Assembly: GCA_035772405.1 (NCBI GenBank)
Contig: JAYKKM010000149.1
Span: 6,099,278 to 6,163,277 of the forward strand
DNA length: 64,000 bases
Origin: Chrysogorgia sp. JL179-B06
Lineage: Eukaryota > Cnidaria > Anthozoa > Scleralcyonacea > Chrysogorgiidae
Direction of reading: 5' to 3'
Both the position numbers and the translations under genes were made by a program. Every line of letters begins with the position of its first letter. Position 1 is the stretch's first letter. Of the stretch, positions 52,427-64,000 are shown in pieces. The notes below the pieces were generated by a model, which ran no database searches, was not told the DNA's origin, and saw only the letters and a list, made by a program, of their open reading frames with translations.

Positions 52427-54331
52427 TTTTATTATATACACAAGCTCTGGATATGAACAACATAAAATTGCAAGTTTATATTATACAAGTAATTTAATAG
52501 ATTTTTAAATTTTCTCTCAACATCCGCCATGCGTAATGAAGACAAAATATGAATAATTAAATTATGTCACGTGAAAGTGAAACGCCGATCAATCATATGG
52601 AAGGCATTCATATTATAAAGAGTTTGAACGAAGAAAGTTCGCTCTGCAAAACCACTTTACCGATCAAAAAAACAGTTCAGCAAAGTCAGTTGTAAATGTT
52701 ACATTGCAATGGTGAAAGTTGAACACTGTACTTTTTGTCGTGGAGCTTCGCCGACTGCCCTGTTTGAATACCGAACCCCGTTCATGTTGACATCAAACTT
52801 ATTGCATTTTGAATCATTTGCACGCTGAAAGAGACTTTCACAGGCATGATTTAGATGTCGTATAGGACTCATCTTCGGTGTTGGCCGAAGGCCTAGGCCT
52901 TTTGCTCTTTTGAAATAGTTTTTTGTAGAAATACAACTCACAGCTACTCTTGCCAGACTTTCTCAAGTCTTTAAACGAAAGCTTCAAGAATATGGTTAAG
53001 CTTCAAGCAAAGGTAGGCGTCACCAATTATGCTGAAACCTTTGTTTGACGTTTTTTGAGAAATCTAAATGGCAGCTCTAATGAACTTCATTGTTGTTTTT
53101 ATTTACAAGCCATCTTTCTGCCTTAGCAGAAATGTTGAAATTGCTTTTATTAAGCAAGCATTTTAACTTTGTTTTGGACATTTGCTGTTATGTACCTTGT
53201 CAAATTTCTTTGAACTCGTAAACCATTCATATCGTAAACCAAGTATGAAAACGCTAAAATTTAAATTTTTTTGAAGGCCACTTTAAACGGGCGCTGTTTT
53301 TCTAAAATATATGAAATTTGGAGAACTTTTCGTAAAATCTAGTTGTGTCTATCTACCGTCATAATACTTTCATCTCCGGAATTTGGTATGCTTTCTGTGT
53401 GCATTTTGGTGTACTATATCCCAGTAAAACTTGAATTTCTTCGTTTAATTCTAGGCAAATCTGGCAATCGCCATTTTTGCTAGATTTCATCTACTAGTTA
53501 GGATATGAGCTGATAGCCTAGTTAGTAGAGGAACCAAATCAGATTGCAGAATTAGCTCTATATCCAGAGGCTTGGTGTATATGAATAACAATGGTTAACC
53601 AAAAGTATAGGGGGTGAATGAGAATAGAGGAAATGATATCACCATCCTGTTTTTAAAAATAACTTTCTCGCCAACTAGTTTCTGTAAGAAATCACTGGAG
53701 ACCAATAAGGAGAATTTGTATGTTACTTGATACTAAGTTAATCTAAGGTTAATCTAGCAGGTACTTAGAAACATCTTGGGGTCCTACGATTTACTGCCTG
53801 GGACTTGGGTAAAATGACTATAAAATGACTGCCCAGGACAGGAAAGGAATTCCGAAGACCAAAAACTAGTTGCTTAATACATGCAAGCAAATTAGGCCAC
53901 TATCAAAAATTTTAAAACCCCCTTTCCCCCCCCCCGATCTTTTCACCCGCCATATTTGTTTGACTGTACCATTTCACTGTGCGGGAATTACATGAGCTTT
54001 TGGTGTTGTATTTCCGAATGTGACAGACTGTATTAACGGCATTAACTTAACCTTCAAAATCTTTTCCAAGTTTTTAATTAAAATCCATATTTAAGCATAT
54101 ATCTCATATTTCAAGCTGGATGTGGCGCATGACCGCTGTTTATCCCATTTAGTATATATTATATATAATTGTATATAATACTATTATATATATATATATA
54201 TTAATATATATATACTTTATATTATTTTATATATATATATATACTATATATATATATATATATATAGTCATATATATAATATATATATATATATATTATA
54301 TACTATATATATATATATATATTTATATATA
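52427..54331. other. Probable p38 intron; no further exon recognised
   Basis: About 1.9 kb without a recognised exon. It holds a trace of the ATATGAGCTGATAGC repeat at ~53500-53570, a C run near 53925 and AT-rich microsatellite from ~54150. Confidence 0.4.
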
Positions 54332-54333
54332 TA

Positions 54334-55210
54334 CCGGGTGTCCCAAAAAAAAAAAGTTACTCCCGGTTTGATTCGTAATAACTTCTAAACGAGTGAAGCT
54401 ATTAAACTGAAATAACTTTCATCTAGATTGAGGGAAGACTTAATCTTAGATTTTGATATATTACCAGTTGTATTTTACTTAAACAATTTCCACGGAGATT
54501 ATTAATGTTCAAACTCGGTAGCATATTTCGGTATGTGTCTAAAATATGCAAAAAACGCAGTATCAAATACTTAATGTTGGATGTCTCTGGGGAGTATGCA
54601 TGTTATGTCTTATGGAAGTTATGGGTTTTGATTGTGTTTCATTTTCTGAGTTTATTCTGAACATCAACAAAAATTTGGAATGTACCACATGATCAGCAAC
54701 CGCTAGAATTTAGAAGAGCTTCGCAACTTCAATGGTGACAAAGCATTGCCGTAATCTAGAAACAAACGAAGGATCCATGGACTCCTTCCGACGCAAATGG
54801 TGGTCACGGGCTAAGGCAGTGCAATCCGTGCTAAGAGGACACGCGATTCCGAACGAAATAAATCTTGCTTGGTAATTTGTAAAAATAATAATACTTAGTT
54901 TCATAATAAACAATTTGTCAAGTGTCATTTATTTACTGCTTAATAGTGCGTGTTTCAGTTGAGTACAAAGGCTTGATTAATATTTGATACGGCGTTTTTT
55001 GCATATTTTAGACACATCCTGGAAGAAATATGCTACCGATTTTGAAACATTAATATCTCCGTGAATTTTTAAGTAAAATACAACTGTCTATATTTCAATA
55101 TCTAAGTTAGTCTTCCCCTCTATCTATTGCAAGTTATTTCAGTTTAATAGCGTCACTCGTTTAGAAGGTATTATGATTCAATCCGGAGTACTTTTTTTTG
55201 GGACACCCGG
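54334..55210. mobile_element. Mariner-type element with ~220-bp inverted ends
   Basis: The ends CCGGGTGTCCCAAAAAA and complement are flanked by TA (54332-54333, 55211-55212). The inverted repeats run about 220 bp inward to GACACAT/ATGTGTC. The 877-bp element has no transposase. It sits inside (TA)n, a natural target for TA-specific elements. Confidence 0.85.
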
Positions 55211-55245
<35 letters not shown>

Positions 55246-55351
55246 TTATATATATATATATCTATATATATATATATATATATATTTATATAAATTTATT
55301 TATAAATTGTAGATAAATCAAAGACAAGGACAATCTATTTGCTTGTTACTC

Positions 55352-55370
55352 GGGGGGGGGGGGGGGGGGG
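55352..55370. repeat. Poly-G run
   Basis: About 18 G in a row, then AGGGG. Similar runs occur at 3623-3641; such runs can be assembly-sensitive. Confidence 0.85.
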
Positions 55371-55689
55371 AGGGGTTGTGTTTCCACGCTTACGCGATCG
55401 TCAGACAGACTTTAATGAAGAATACACGTGCTCCAACCTATATATTTATATACCTTACTCTCAGTTTATTTACATGTGACGTTATTTGATTAATTATTCT
55501 GTGTCTGATTATTATGGCGGTTTATTCGGATTTCCGGGTCTATTCATATTTTGTTACGATATGGACGGTTATGTTAATGTAATTCGGATATTATAGTTTT
55601 TTAGATAGAACTTGTTCTCGTGTCGGCTTTTGCAAATTAATTCTGATTTTTTGTTGAGAAGCTTGACTTTATTCGGCTTTAATGATGTA

Positions 55690-55914
55690 AAGTTTTTCAG
55701 CTAAACAAAGGTCTGCTTCTTTTGGTTTTGCTTTGTTGTATGGGCTTGCTGATGGTGATGGTTGACCAGTTGATTGTATAGTTTTTCCTGTGTGTCTTTG
55801 AGTTTCCAGATATGTTTTGAGTGTTCAGTGCTGTTGGCGTATTTTCTGTTTTTGGAGCGATAGTTTCTGTTGTGTGTATCGTTGTTTGAATATTCCCTCT
55901 GTTAATCCTATGTT
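55690..55914 (-). pseudogene. Penelope-like C-terminal fragment, interrupted
   Basis: The minus strand reads RKNYTINWSTITISKP and LFS in one frame, closely matching the fragment at 62.7 kb (plus). The sequence stops at 55914 at an inserted element and resumes at 61988 (TAGTTCTTTCCTG, then CTTCATCTGTTGTTACGC). Confidence 0.6.
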
Positions 55915-56399
55915 CACTGCAAAAAATAAAATTCTTGTTTGTAAGAAAAAAAAAACTTGTTTCAAGAAAATAAGTGTTAAAATAAGAAATATTTTCTTGT
56001 CCCATTCACATGATAATTTATCTTGTCAAGATTATCCTAATAATATTATTTTTCTTTAAATTAAGAAAAAAAAAAATCTTGTCTAAAAAAGTAAATAATT
56101 CTTCTTCTTTTTGTTCCCATACAGATGATAATTTATCTTGGTAAGATAAACTACTCTTAAATGAAGAAAAATTATTCTTGCAAGGACAAGTAAAAAAATC
56201 TTATCAAGATTGTCCCAAATAGATATTTTTTTCTTGGTAAGAAAAATTAATCTTAAATTAAGAGGGGAATTATTATCAAAACAAGAAAAATATATATTAC
56301 AAAAAGTTTCTTGTACTCTGTCCAATACAGACAAGTTTCACTTTAATAAATTTAAATCTTGAAATATACACTGCCAATAAATGAAATTATTGTTTTAAG

Positions 56400-58117
56400 A
56401 CGCTAAATATATCTTAAAATAAGTTCTTGGCCAATATTGAATTGTCAACTTTAATATTATTTTGTAATATTGGGCTCTGAGTAATCCAATAAGAAATACT
56501 ATTTTCTGCATGCACAGAATTGTTGTTAAACATACAAATCGCCATCTTTTCTAATAAGTTCTACTTTGAGAACTATTTACAGTAGTTTATGCTAAAACAG
56601 ACAAAATCTATGGTTCCTTGTACTTGACATCTAAGTCCTTCAGTGCCTTGGGAATTTCCTCTTGGCAAAAAACGGGTGAAACATGTTATCTGCCAAAACA
56701 TTTGCTTGCAACATAAGACAAGGAGATCAAGCCAGTTTGCAGGGCAGTCCAAATCCATTAAGTAAAAGGTTCCGTGAAAGGACGCAACAGATTTCATCAC
56801 CTCAGTTCCATCTAATGATAGGAAAATTTACTTTCCCTATTTGGAGGACCAATTGCCCAGGAGCATAACCTTGTGGTCGTCTTTGTTGCCACTGGTCTGG
56901 CTGCTCGTATCCTAAAGGATTAAGTAATTAATTTGCAAGAGCATCCAGATACACTGCAAACAATCCTGTATCATGAGGAAGTTGAAATTGGGGACACCCG
57001 AACTGGGAAGCCATGTGGGAATTCACATATTCCTTGCATTCAGTCAAAACTTTGTGCCACCCGACTTCTGCTATTGTGAGGGCAAAATATGTCTCGAAAC
57101 TATGGTCAAAATTAAAATCTTAACACCAGTAGTAAATGATCTTCAGAAATTGGACAGAGGGATATTCATTCACCATTAATGAAGGTGATATAGTGTACTA
57201 TCTAGTATGGGACCTCGTGTCTTTTTGTAGTTGCAACCTGCCTTTGGGCAAATTTTTTTAAATAAAAATAAATAAAAATGAAAGACTAGTGAAATTGTTT
57301 GGTGCTGTAGTGAGTTGCTTGGGTTTCACAGAAGTTCAAAATCTGTGGGAGGTGGATTTAAAGTGAAGGTTGGTTGGGCTCTTCTGAAAATATCACAATC
57401 GCTGATTGCACCTTCAACAAACATGCAAAGTCAAACTTAGGGGACAGTTGCTCAATAAGCAGTGTAACATAACTGCAGTTTATTGCAAGCAATTAATGTT
57501 TTGATTGAATTGAACATCACTTGTGTGTTTTGTCATCATTCATTGTTAAAAAGCATCCACTGATTGTGTTCAATACAAACCAGCTTGGGCCAGACAGGAT
57601 ACAATTAATGACTAAAGAGACTGCCAATTTTGATTCATTGTTTTAACGCTTTCCCTTTACGTACAGACTTAAAACTTACACCATTTGTAGGTCTTTTGTA
57701 GTATATGGAAATACAATGCAACATATAGTGACAAAATGCCTGGAGATGAAAAGACCATAAACTGAAAAAGGGTACCTGTATTTAGTATTTATACTACATG
57801 TTGCAGACACAAGAGTATGTTTGGTAGATTGTTAAAGTTTGCTAGAGCATGAGCTGCATGAACTAAGCTGAGTGTTTATCTAAGTATGGACGTACTTTCA
57901 AATTCTCACAATTCCACTAGTGTGTTTGGCAGCAAGGTTATATAGAGTGCCCAGGCCATTTTCTATTTATTTTATAGAACAATGCTAAGAAATTTGTCTG
58001 AAAATGCACATGCGATACCATATAGCCATGTTTATGGATCAGTCAAATCCAAGCATGCCCATCCCCTGGATATACTTCATGGTAACTAATACATATAGTA
58101 TCCCACCGTATTTTACG
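56400..58117. other. Interior of inserted element; decayed coding traces only
   Basis: A short stretch near 56845-57010 can be read in broken frames (GPIAQEHNLVVV, HPDTLQTILYHEEVEIGD), recalling large transposon proteins, but it is too decayed to name. The rest is unrecognised. Confidence 0.3.
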
Positions 58118-58275
58118 GTTATTGTTAGGGTTATGGTTAGGATTAGATGTTACGGTTAGGGTTTAGGGGTGGGGTTCGGGTTAGAGTTACGGTTACGGTT
58201 AGTGTTTGGGGTGGGGTTAGGGTCCTTGTTAGGGTTTGGATTTGTGTTTCGGTTGGGGTTAGGGTTTTAAAAAAC
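58118..58275. repeat. Degenerate TTAGGG-type repeat
   Basis: A run of GGTTAGGGTT variants (GGTTACGGTTAG, GGGTGGGGTTAGGG) for ~155 bp: interstitial telomere-like sequence, diverged. Confidence 0.7.
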
Positions 58276-59781
58276 AGATGGAAACCCGGACTAGGGTTTT
58301 TGGTTACCATGGAAGTCTATACCCCAACCCCGGTGCATTTGAAATTTCCCCCCGGGCATTCAAAAATTCTGCTAATTCCCCGGCAGTGGAGAGGCTACGT
58401 AAGAGTGCAAAATGCCCCGCGGTGGGCCAAAAATATGTTTGGTAATTACCCAGCCCGGGGAAAACATGAAAGCAACAACAGCAATATTCAGTGTTTTCAA
58501 TTATCAAATTATTATAATATAAATACTATTTAACCTTTACCTCTTAGGTATGTCACTCTGCTAATTTTGTCTAATGTAGGCTTCCTTTTGCTGCACCAAG
58601 GGAACGAGGCTCAGATTACTGTACAGTATTATCTAATGCCCGACCCCCGAGCAAATGTTTGGGTTCAAACTCCCCAGGCATGCAGTGTCCTGGGGGGGTG
58701 TGCACAGTTGGATTTGCACTGATACATTGACATTTACATAACCTGATGCAGGCTTGCATCTGAAACCAGCTGCAGAGCTGGATATATATATATTGCAAAT
58801 TATTTTATAAAAACTTAATACAAACACTCAGAACATTCACTTACTTCTGAAACCAATGCAGAGCTAGGTAAATAATCCATTAAACAGTCAAATGGCAGCT
58901 GGACAGGGGAGCAGTGCTATTTGAGGCATGTGAGCTAAACTGGTCAATCAAGGTAAATTGAGGCAACACAGATCTGAAAAATTAATTATAAAATACTCAT
59001 TTACTTCATTTATTTTTTCACTAGAAAAACTAATTATTTCAAACCTGTTGTGAAGAGTCGTAGCCGCCATCTTGAAAAGTCGCAACATCAATACGAAAAC
59101 TTATGGAAATTAAAACCATCAAAAGCACAAGTAACATACTCTCTCATTTAAACATACAACTTACATGGGAGAATATTAACAGGGTTATTAACGACGTTAA
59201 GTAGAGGGAAATCAGCGATGACCATACAAAAGCAAAGCAAATTCAAAAGGGTTTTATCATGTATATTATTTACCTCGTCTTGCTTGACATCGGTAAAGAT
59301 TCAAACAGCTCAGAACAAAAAATCTTTACGATATATGAAAACGCGTGTTGAATTACAATAAATCTATACAAATACAAAGCCAGGCAGATTACAGGAATGC
59401 TTTATCTATTGAATTCTAGCTTCTTTCGGCAGTACGAACGTCTTAATCTTCATAAGGACGGTTGCCAGGAAGCATAACGATGAACCCAGCAGTTGAATAC
59501 ATTATCAATTATTTTTTTCCGTATAAATCTAACTAACGTAATTACCGTTGATTATAGAAATCCATTCTTTTAGTTTCTTGGTAAATAAACTCGCCAAATC
59601 GTCCAACCAGCTCCGGTTGAACGTGTTCTCGGTGTTGCTGTTGATAGACATTTAAAATTAAATACTCATGTAAATTACCATTTGTAAATCGGCCACTTCT
59701 GGCTATCAGAAATATTGGCAAGATCTGGAAATATTTTGAGTAAAAAGGACTGTGAGATGTTGGTGCATGCATTGATAATAT
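58276..59781. other. No gene seen
   Basis: Unrecognised DNA with C/G-rich patches at ~58340-58460. Short frames are not convincing. Confidence 0.4.
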
Positions 59782-59829
59782 CAAAAAAAAAAAAAAAAAA
59801 AAAATAAAAAAAAAAAAAAAAAAAAAAAA
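59782..59829. repeat. Poly-A tract
   Basis: About 47 bases of nearly pure A, just before a LINE fragment on the same strand. It may be a retroelement tail. Confidence 0.85.
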
Positions 59830-59839
59830 TCTTGACAGC

Positions 59840-60290
59840 TGTAATAGAGATCCTATATGGCTTTACCAGATTCTGAATTGAGCAAGTTAACAGCGAATTC
59901 AAAATACAGCTGGCTAGACTTGTTGCAGGGGTTAAAAAAATCGGAGCATATTCTCCCCTGCGATACCCGTAATCTTCACTGGTTGCCGGTGAGATCACCG
60001 GATTGTTTTTAAGATACTTAATAATTACTTTCAAGGCTTTGCATGGCCAGGCGCCTAATATATTCTTTATATTACTGATTTGCTAACTAAACTTAAACCT
60101 ACTCGTACTTTGTGATCATCTGAGCAACATCTGCTACTCGAGCCAAAAATCCAAAACGGTGACTCATGGAGTCAGAGCATTCTCGGTTGCAGGCGCCAAA
60201 ACTGTGGAATTCATTACCACAGGAAATTAGAAGCTTTGAAATGTTAAGTAATTTTAAGTCTGCAGTTTAGACTTTTCTTTTTTAAAAATT
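59840..60290 (+). pseudogene. LINE (CR1/L2-like) C-terminal fragment
   Basis: Broken frames read RLVAGVKKSEHILP, NLHWLPV and ITFKALHGQAPNIF, the conserved end region of CR1/L2-type LINEs, also seen in another form in the 14-kb LINE. Stops and shifts throughout. Confidence 0.65.
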
Positions 60291-61249
60291 AATAGTTATT
60301 GGTCATAGTGTTAATATATGTAGTAGGCTTTATCTTATAATGAAACTGTATTTAGCTTTAAAAGCCAACTTTTAAGAATATATTTATTGTTGTAAGAGCA
60401 ATGAGACTATTGTATAATGCTCCTAATACGTCTTTATTATTATTATTATGTAAAAAACCAAACAGCTCCTCTGTTCAAAGTCAAAACAGTCAAACCTCGC
60501 GCCTCTGTAAATTGTAATCTAAAAATGCTACACGTGACCGACGACGTCATACAAGATAAATGTCTACCAACGGTACTCCCCACAAGTAGATTGAGTGTCA
60601 AATTCTATTTCTCATTTTAATAATTATTAATTTAATAATTAAAATTTTTCTTGTTTTTGAGGAAATCAACGAAAGAGCCGACAAAATATTTATTTTCAAA
60701 TGTAGAAAAGTATATTTGGGAACATTTATAATAACTTTAATATATCCTAAGAAAATTTTTCTTATTTAACAGGCGGGGGGGACTGGGTAACATATCCTAA
60801 AATTGCCTGGTTATTATATAGTTTAAATATGCGAAACAATGCGGAAGGACAAAAAACTCTCGGTTTGTTATTTTCCTGATCTAAAATGATGCAACTTAAT
60901 TTTTTAAACACGGAAGGGCTAAAGCCCCCCGCCTCCCCAGCTCCCCTTCTTCCGCCGGCCCTTTTTCAAGAAAACATTTCTTGAGTTAAGGAATACAAGG
61001 CCAAAAAAAACACCTGAGATAACATAGTATAACAGCTCTCGTGTTCTGTAGTGGCTCTTGTTTGGACCAAAAACTCAGCTATCTTAAAAAGACATCTAAT
61101 TGTTTTCCAAATTAGGGGCTTGGCCTGTAATTGTTCCCGTGATAACAAAATCAGCTCTCGTATTCTGTTTATTTGAAAAAGCAATAAAGGGCTGCTAGGT
61201 GTGAGTATTATCCCCTTTTTTCCAGTAAATATATTCACTCTTAATTAAA
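60291..61249. other. No gene seen
   Basis: AT-rich DNA with no recognised feature. Confidence 0.4.
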
Positions 61250-62071
61250 GATTTTACAATGTGTGAAACAAGATGTCATTCAAAGAAAGACCATCTGTAG
61301 AAGATAATTTTTCTTAAATCAAGATCTTAAAACATGAAAAACATTTACAACTTGTTTTTCAATGAAGTTTAAATTGTTCTTTAAGATTTAAAATCTGTAT
61401 ATATTAGATCTGGTTTGTCTTAGTTTTTAAATATAATGGAACATAGAAAATTTGTCCCGATGTCTTCTTTTCTAATCTTAATCTTTTTTTCTTGAATAAC
61501 AAGATATAAAATCTTGGAACTAGATATAAATCTTACATAGTAAGTAAAATCGTTTCATTTCTTAAGTTTCTAAATCAGGATTTTTTTCTCGAAAACAAAG
61601 AAATAAAATCTTGAAACATAGATATAAAATCTTTAAAACAAGAAAAGCTGGTCAATTCTTAATTTCTAAACTTCATGAATCCGTTTTTTCTTGAAAACAA
61701 GAAATAAAAATCTTGAACCTAGATATAAAAATCTCACAACAAGAAAATTGGTCATTTCTTTGATTTCTGATCAAGATCTGTTTTTTTGAAACAAAGGAAA
61801 TAAAATATTGTAACTGGATATAAAAATCTTAAAACTACGAAAATTGGTAATTTCTTGATTTCTAATCAAGTTCTTTTTCTTGAAACAAGAAATAGAATCT
61901 TGAATAAAGATATAAAACCTTAAATCAAGATATAAAATCTTAAAATATGTATAAAATATCTTGACTTGTTTTTCATTTTTTGCCGTGTAGTTCTTTCCTG
62001 TTTGTGTCTTCATCTGTTGTTACGCGCGCGTTGTAGATTAGGTTGGTTGAAAGACAGTTGTTGTCAATATT

Positions 62072-62154
62072 ATATATATATAGATATATATATATATTAT
62101 ATATATATATACTATATTATATTTTTATATATATATATATATTTATATATCTAA

Positions 62155-62188
<34 letters not shown>

Positions 62189-62253
62189 ATATATATATAT
62201 AAATATAGATATATTTATATATATGTATATTTATATATAGTATATATATATAT

Positions 62254-62291
<38 letters not shown>
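62072..62291. repeat. (TA)n with TATATTTATA variants
   Basis: Interrupted TA array before another hammerhead-type repeat end (GGTTTTGGTCTACGAAATGC). Confidence 0.9.
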
Positions 62292-62292
<1 letters not shown>

Positions 62293-62361
62293 GTGGTTGG
62301 TTTTGGTCTACGAAATGCAAAGAGTGCTCAACAACATATAGTTAGAGCATATAATAGATTT

Positions 62362-62502
62362 TCGCTTACCTCAAAACTGGTCTGCTACAACTTGTTTCAT
62401 CTGTAAAAAAGAATCTTCCCTGGGCAGTGACCTGAAGATTCTTTTACAGATGAAAACACAGTTTTTGTAGCAGACCAGTTTTGAGGTAACGCGAAATAAA
62501 AT
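62362..62502. repeat. Hairpin, copy 4, diverged
   Basis: The same inverted pair as 46106, with extra bases in the arms (AAACACAGTTTTTGTAGCAG) and at the centre. Confidence 0.8.
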
Positions 62503-62540
62503 ATATATATATATTACTATATATATATATATATAGATTA

Positions 62541-62637
<97 letters not shown>
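62503..62637. repeat. (TA)n microsatellite
   Basis: TA array with a few interruptions. Confidence 0.9.
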
Positions 62638-62638
<1 letters not shown>

Positions 62639-62689
62639 CAACAACTGTCTTTCAAAACCCAACCTAATCTACAACGCGGAGCGTAACAA

Positions 62690-62990
62690 CAGATTGAAGA
62701 CACAAAAGGGGAATGAACTACATAGGATTAAACAGAGGATACATTCAAACAACGATACACACATCAGAAACTATCGCTCCAAAACAGCAAATTACGCCAA
62801 CAGCACTGAACTCTCAAAACCTATCTGGAAACTCAAAGCCATCAGGAAAAACTATACAATCAACTGGTCAACCATCACCTCAAGCAAGCCCAAACAACAA
62901 ACAAATCCAAAAGATGCAACCTTTGTTTAGCTGAAAAAAACTTTACATCATTAAAGCCGATAAAGTCAAGCTTCTCAACAAATAAATCAG
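62690..62990 (+). pseudogene. Penelope-like C-terminal fragment (uninterrupted copy)
   Basis: Frames read NSTELSKPIWKLKAIRKNYT then INWSTITSSKP and [17 protein letters not shown] (Y-I-G). It corresponds to 55690-55914 plus 61988-62020 on the opposite strand, but without the 6-kb insertion. Confidence 0.6.
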
Positions 62991-63105
62991 TATTAATTGC
63001 AAAATGCCGTCACGAGAACAAGTTATATCTAAAAATAATTTAATATCCGAATTACAGATTAGGTTGTAGATTAGGTTGGTTTGAAATGAACAGTTGTTGT
63101 ACAAT

Positions 63106-63128
63106 ATATATAAATATAAATATATATA

Positions 63129-63172
<44 letters not shown>

Positions 63173-63266
63173 CTTATATAATATATATATTTATAGATAT
63201 ATATATATATATATTTTTTTATATATTTAAAAATAAAATAATATATATATATATATATTATATATA
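63106..63266. repeat. (TA)n microsatellite
   Basis: TA with ATATAAATA variants. Confidence 0.9.
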
Positions 63267-63268
63267 TA

Positions 63269-63404
63269 GATTTTCGCTTACCTCAACACTGGTCTGCTAC
63301 AACTTGTTTCATCTGTAAAAGAATCTTCAGGCAGTGACCTGAAGATTCTTTTACAGATGAAACAAGTTTGTAGCAGACCAGTTTTGAGTGTGTAAGCGAA
63401 AATC
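63269..63404. repeat. Hairpin, copy 5
   Basis: An inverted pair as at 46106. It is followed on the right by the repeat body in minus orientation (63410-63478, GTAGACCAAAACCTACACG). Confidence 0.85.
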
Positions 63405-63478
63405 TTATCTTGTATTTTGCTCTAACTATATTGTTGTTGAGCAGCTCTTTGCATTTCGTAGACCAAAACCTACACGTA

Positions 63479-63569
63479 TTATATATATATATATATAAAT
63501 ATATATATAATATATATATATATTATATTTATATATATATATATTATATAGTAGTATATATATATATAT

Positions 63570-63659
<90 letters not shown>

Positions 63660-63664
63660 ATATT
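63479..63664. repeat. (TA)n microsatellite
   Basis: Interrupted TA array. Confidence 0.9.
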
Positions 63665-63738
63665 TTCGCTTACCTCAAAACTGGTCTGCTACAAAAAAAC
63701 TGTGTTTCATCTGTAAAAGAATCTTCAGGTCACTGCCT
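63665..63738. repeat. Hammerhead-type repeat end, half copy
   Basis: TTTTCGCTTACCTCAAAACTGG through TCTTCAGGTCACTGCCTG: one arm only, like 45436-45567. Confidence 0.75.
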
Positions 63739-63762
63739 GTATTTATATATATATATAGTGAT

Positions 63763-63897
63763 AGTGGTCTTACCTCAAAATGATAAAAGCCGCAACTGTC
63801 AGTTTCACGCAAGGCGGATCTTTCGCGTGAAGATCGTCCTTGCGTTGGAAACTGTACAGTTGCGGCTTTTATCATTTTGAGGTAAGACCACTTTCAC
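63763..63897. repeat. Hairpin, third family, ~130 bp
   Basis: The arms AGTGGTCTTACCTCAAAATGA and ATAAAAGCCGCAACTGT pair with their complement. The right arm has GTGAAGA-TCG...GTTG-GAAAC-TGTACAGTT-GC, a decayed form of the same hammerhead-like order. Confidence 0.85.
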
Positions 63898-64000
63898 TAT
63901 ATAAATAAACTAAAAAAAGATCATTCGCTCTACCTTTATGGTATTGAGCACTTTCAACGTTCCGTGAAAACAACATCACATTCGTTTTTGTCATATATAT

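Larger units (their letters stand above)
55915..61987. mobile_element. ~6.07-kb inserted element with CACTGCAAAAAA ends
   Basis: The left end CACTGCAAAAAATAAAATTC and right end TTTTTTGCCGTG are imperfect inverted repeats. Both subterminal regions (55915-56400; 61250-61980) are full of TTCTTG/CAAGAA-type repeats. The host flanks are contiguous in the related fragment at ~62700-62770, which is the empty site. The interior has no intact transposase, only decayed pieces. Confidence 0.6.

Noticed and set aside
58118..58275. Chromosome end
   Set aside because: The TTAGGG-like run is degenerate, short and internal to an inserted element.

Overview
This window is animal nuclear DNA, AT-rich and packed with repeats. 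A cnidarian, probably an anthozoan (stony coral or sea anemone), is the best guess. The grounds are TTAGGG-like telomeric repeats, spliced host coding sequence (one exon of a p38 MAP kinase, with good splice sites), and a mix of Polinton, Penelope-like, CR1/L2-like, Harbinger and mariner elements together with hammerhead-ribozyme repeats. The species call is inference. Almost everything readable is mobile or virus-like DNA.

1-16.3 kb: a long-inverted-repeat element (691-2775), a ~185-bp satellite, a Harbinger-type element with TTA target duplications and a transposase N-terminus, several minisatellites, a small insertion whose empty-site paralogue lies nearby, a 213-aa repeat-family ORF, a broken CR1/L2-like LINE (about 11.9-14.8 kb) split by another element, and a TA-flanked MITE.

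16.4-35.2 kb: one complete Polinton/Maverick of 18,837 bp. It has 6-bp target duplications (CTGGCC), AG...CT ends and ~795-bp terminal inverted repeats. The left part reads mostly on the minus strand: protein-primed DNA polymerase B, small zinc-ribbon, coiled-coil and membrane proteins, a Bro-N/VRR-NUC/zinc-finger protein, a predicted lipidated protein, an Arg-rich peptide, a fibre-like protein and a possible minor virion gene. Two plus-strand genes, a double zinc-finger protein and a TK1-type thymidine kinase, are embedded there. The right part reads on the plus strand: a small possible jelly-roll protein, integrase with chromodomain, two tandem copies of a membrane-active protein, major capsid protein, packaging ATPase and a small accessory protein. 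Replication, integration, capsid and packaging genes are all present, so this was a virus-like transposon. The larger genes are broken by single-base shifts, while many small ones and the kinase are intact. I found no adenovirus-type maturation protease.

35.2-43 kb: retrozyme-like tandem repeats with a hammerhead ribozyme at the Polinton target site, dispersed repeats, a mariner-type MITE, a 33-bp minisatellite of about 40 copies, and arrays rich in ACGTCG.

43-52 kb: a nest of (TA)n arrays joined to retroelement ends: five copies of a tRNA-Ala-headed SINE, split Penelope-like pieces, several hammerhead ribozymes, near-perfect hairpins carrying hammerhead-like cores, and a ~2.5-kb palindrome. 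The p38 exon (51949-52078) follows directly.

52-64 kb: intron or intergenic DNA with a mariner-type long-TIR element, a ~6-kb element inserted into a Penelope-like remnant (its empty site is at ~62.7 kb), a LINE fragment, degenerate telomeric repeats, and more hairpins and (TA)n.
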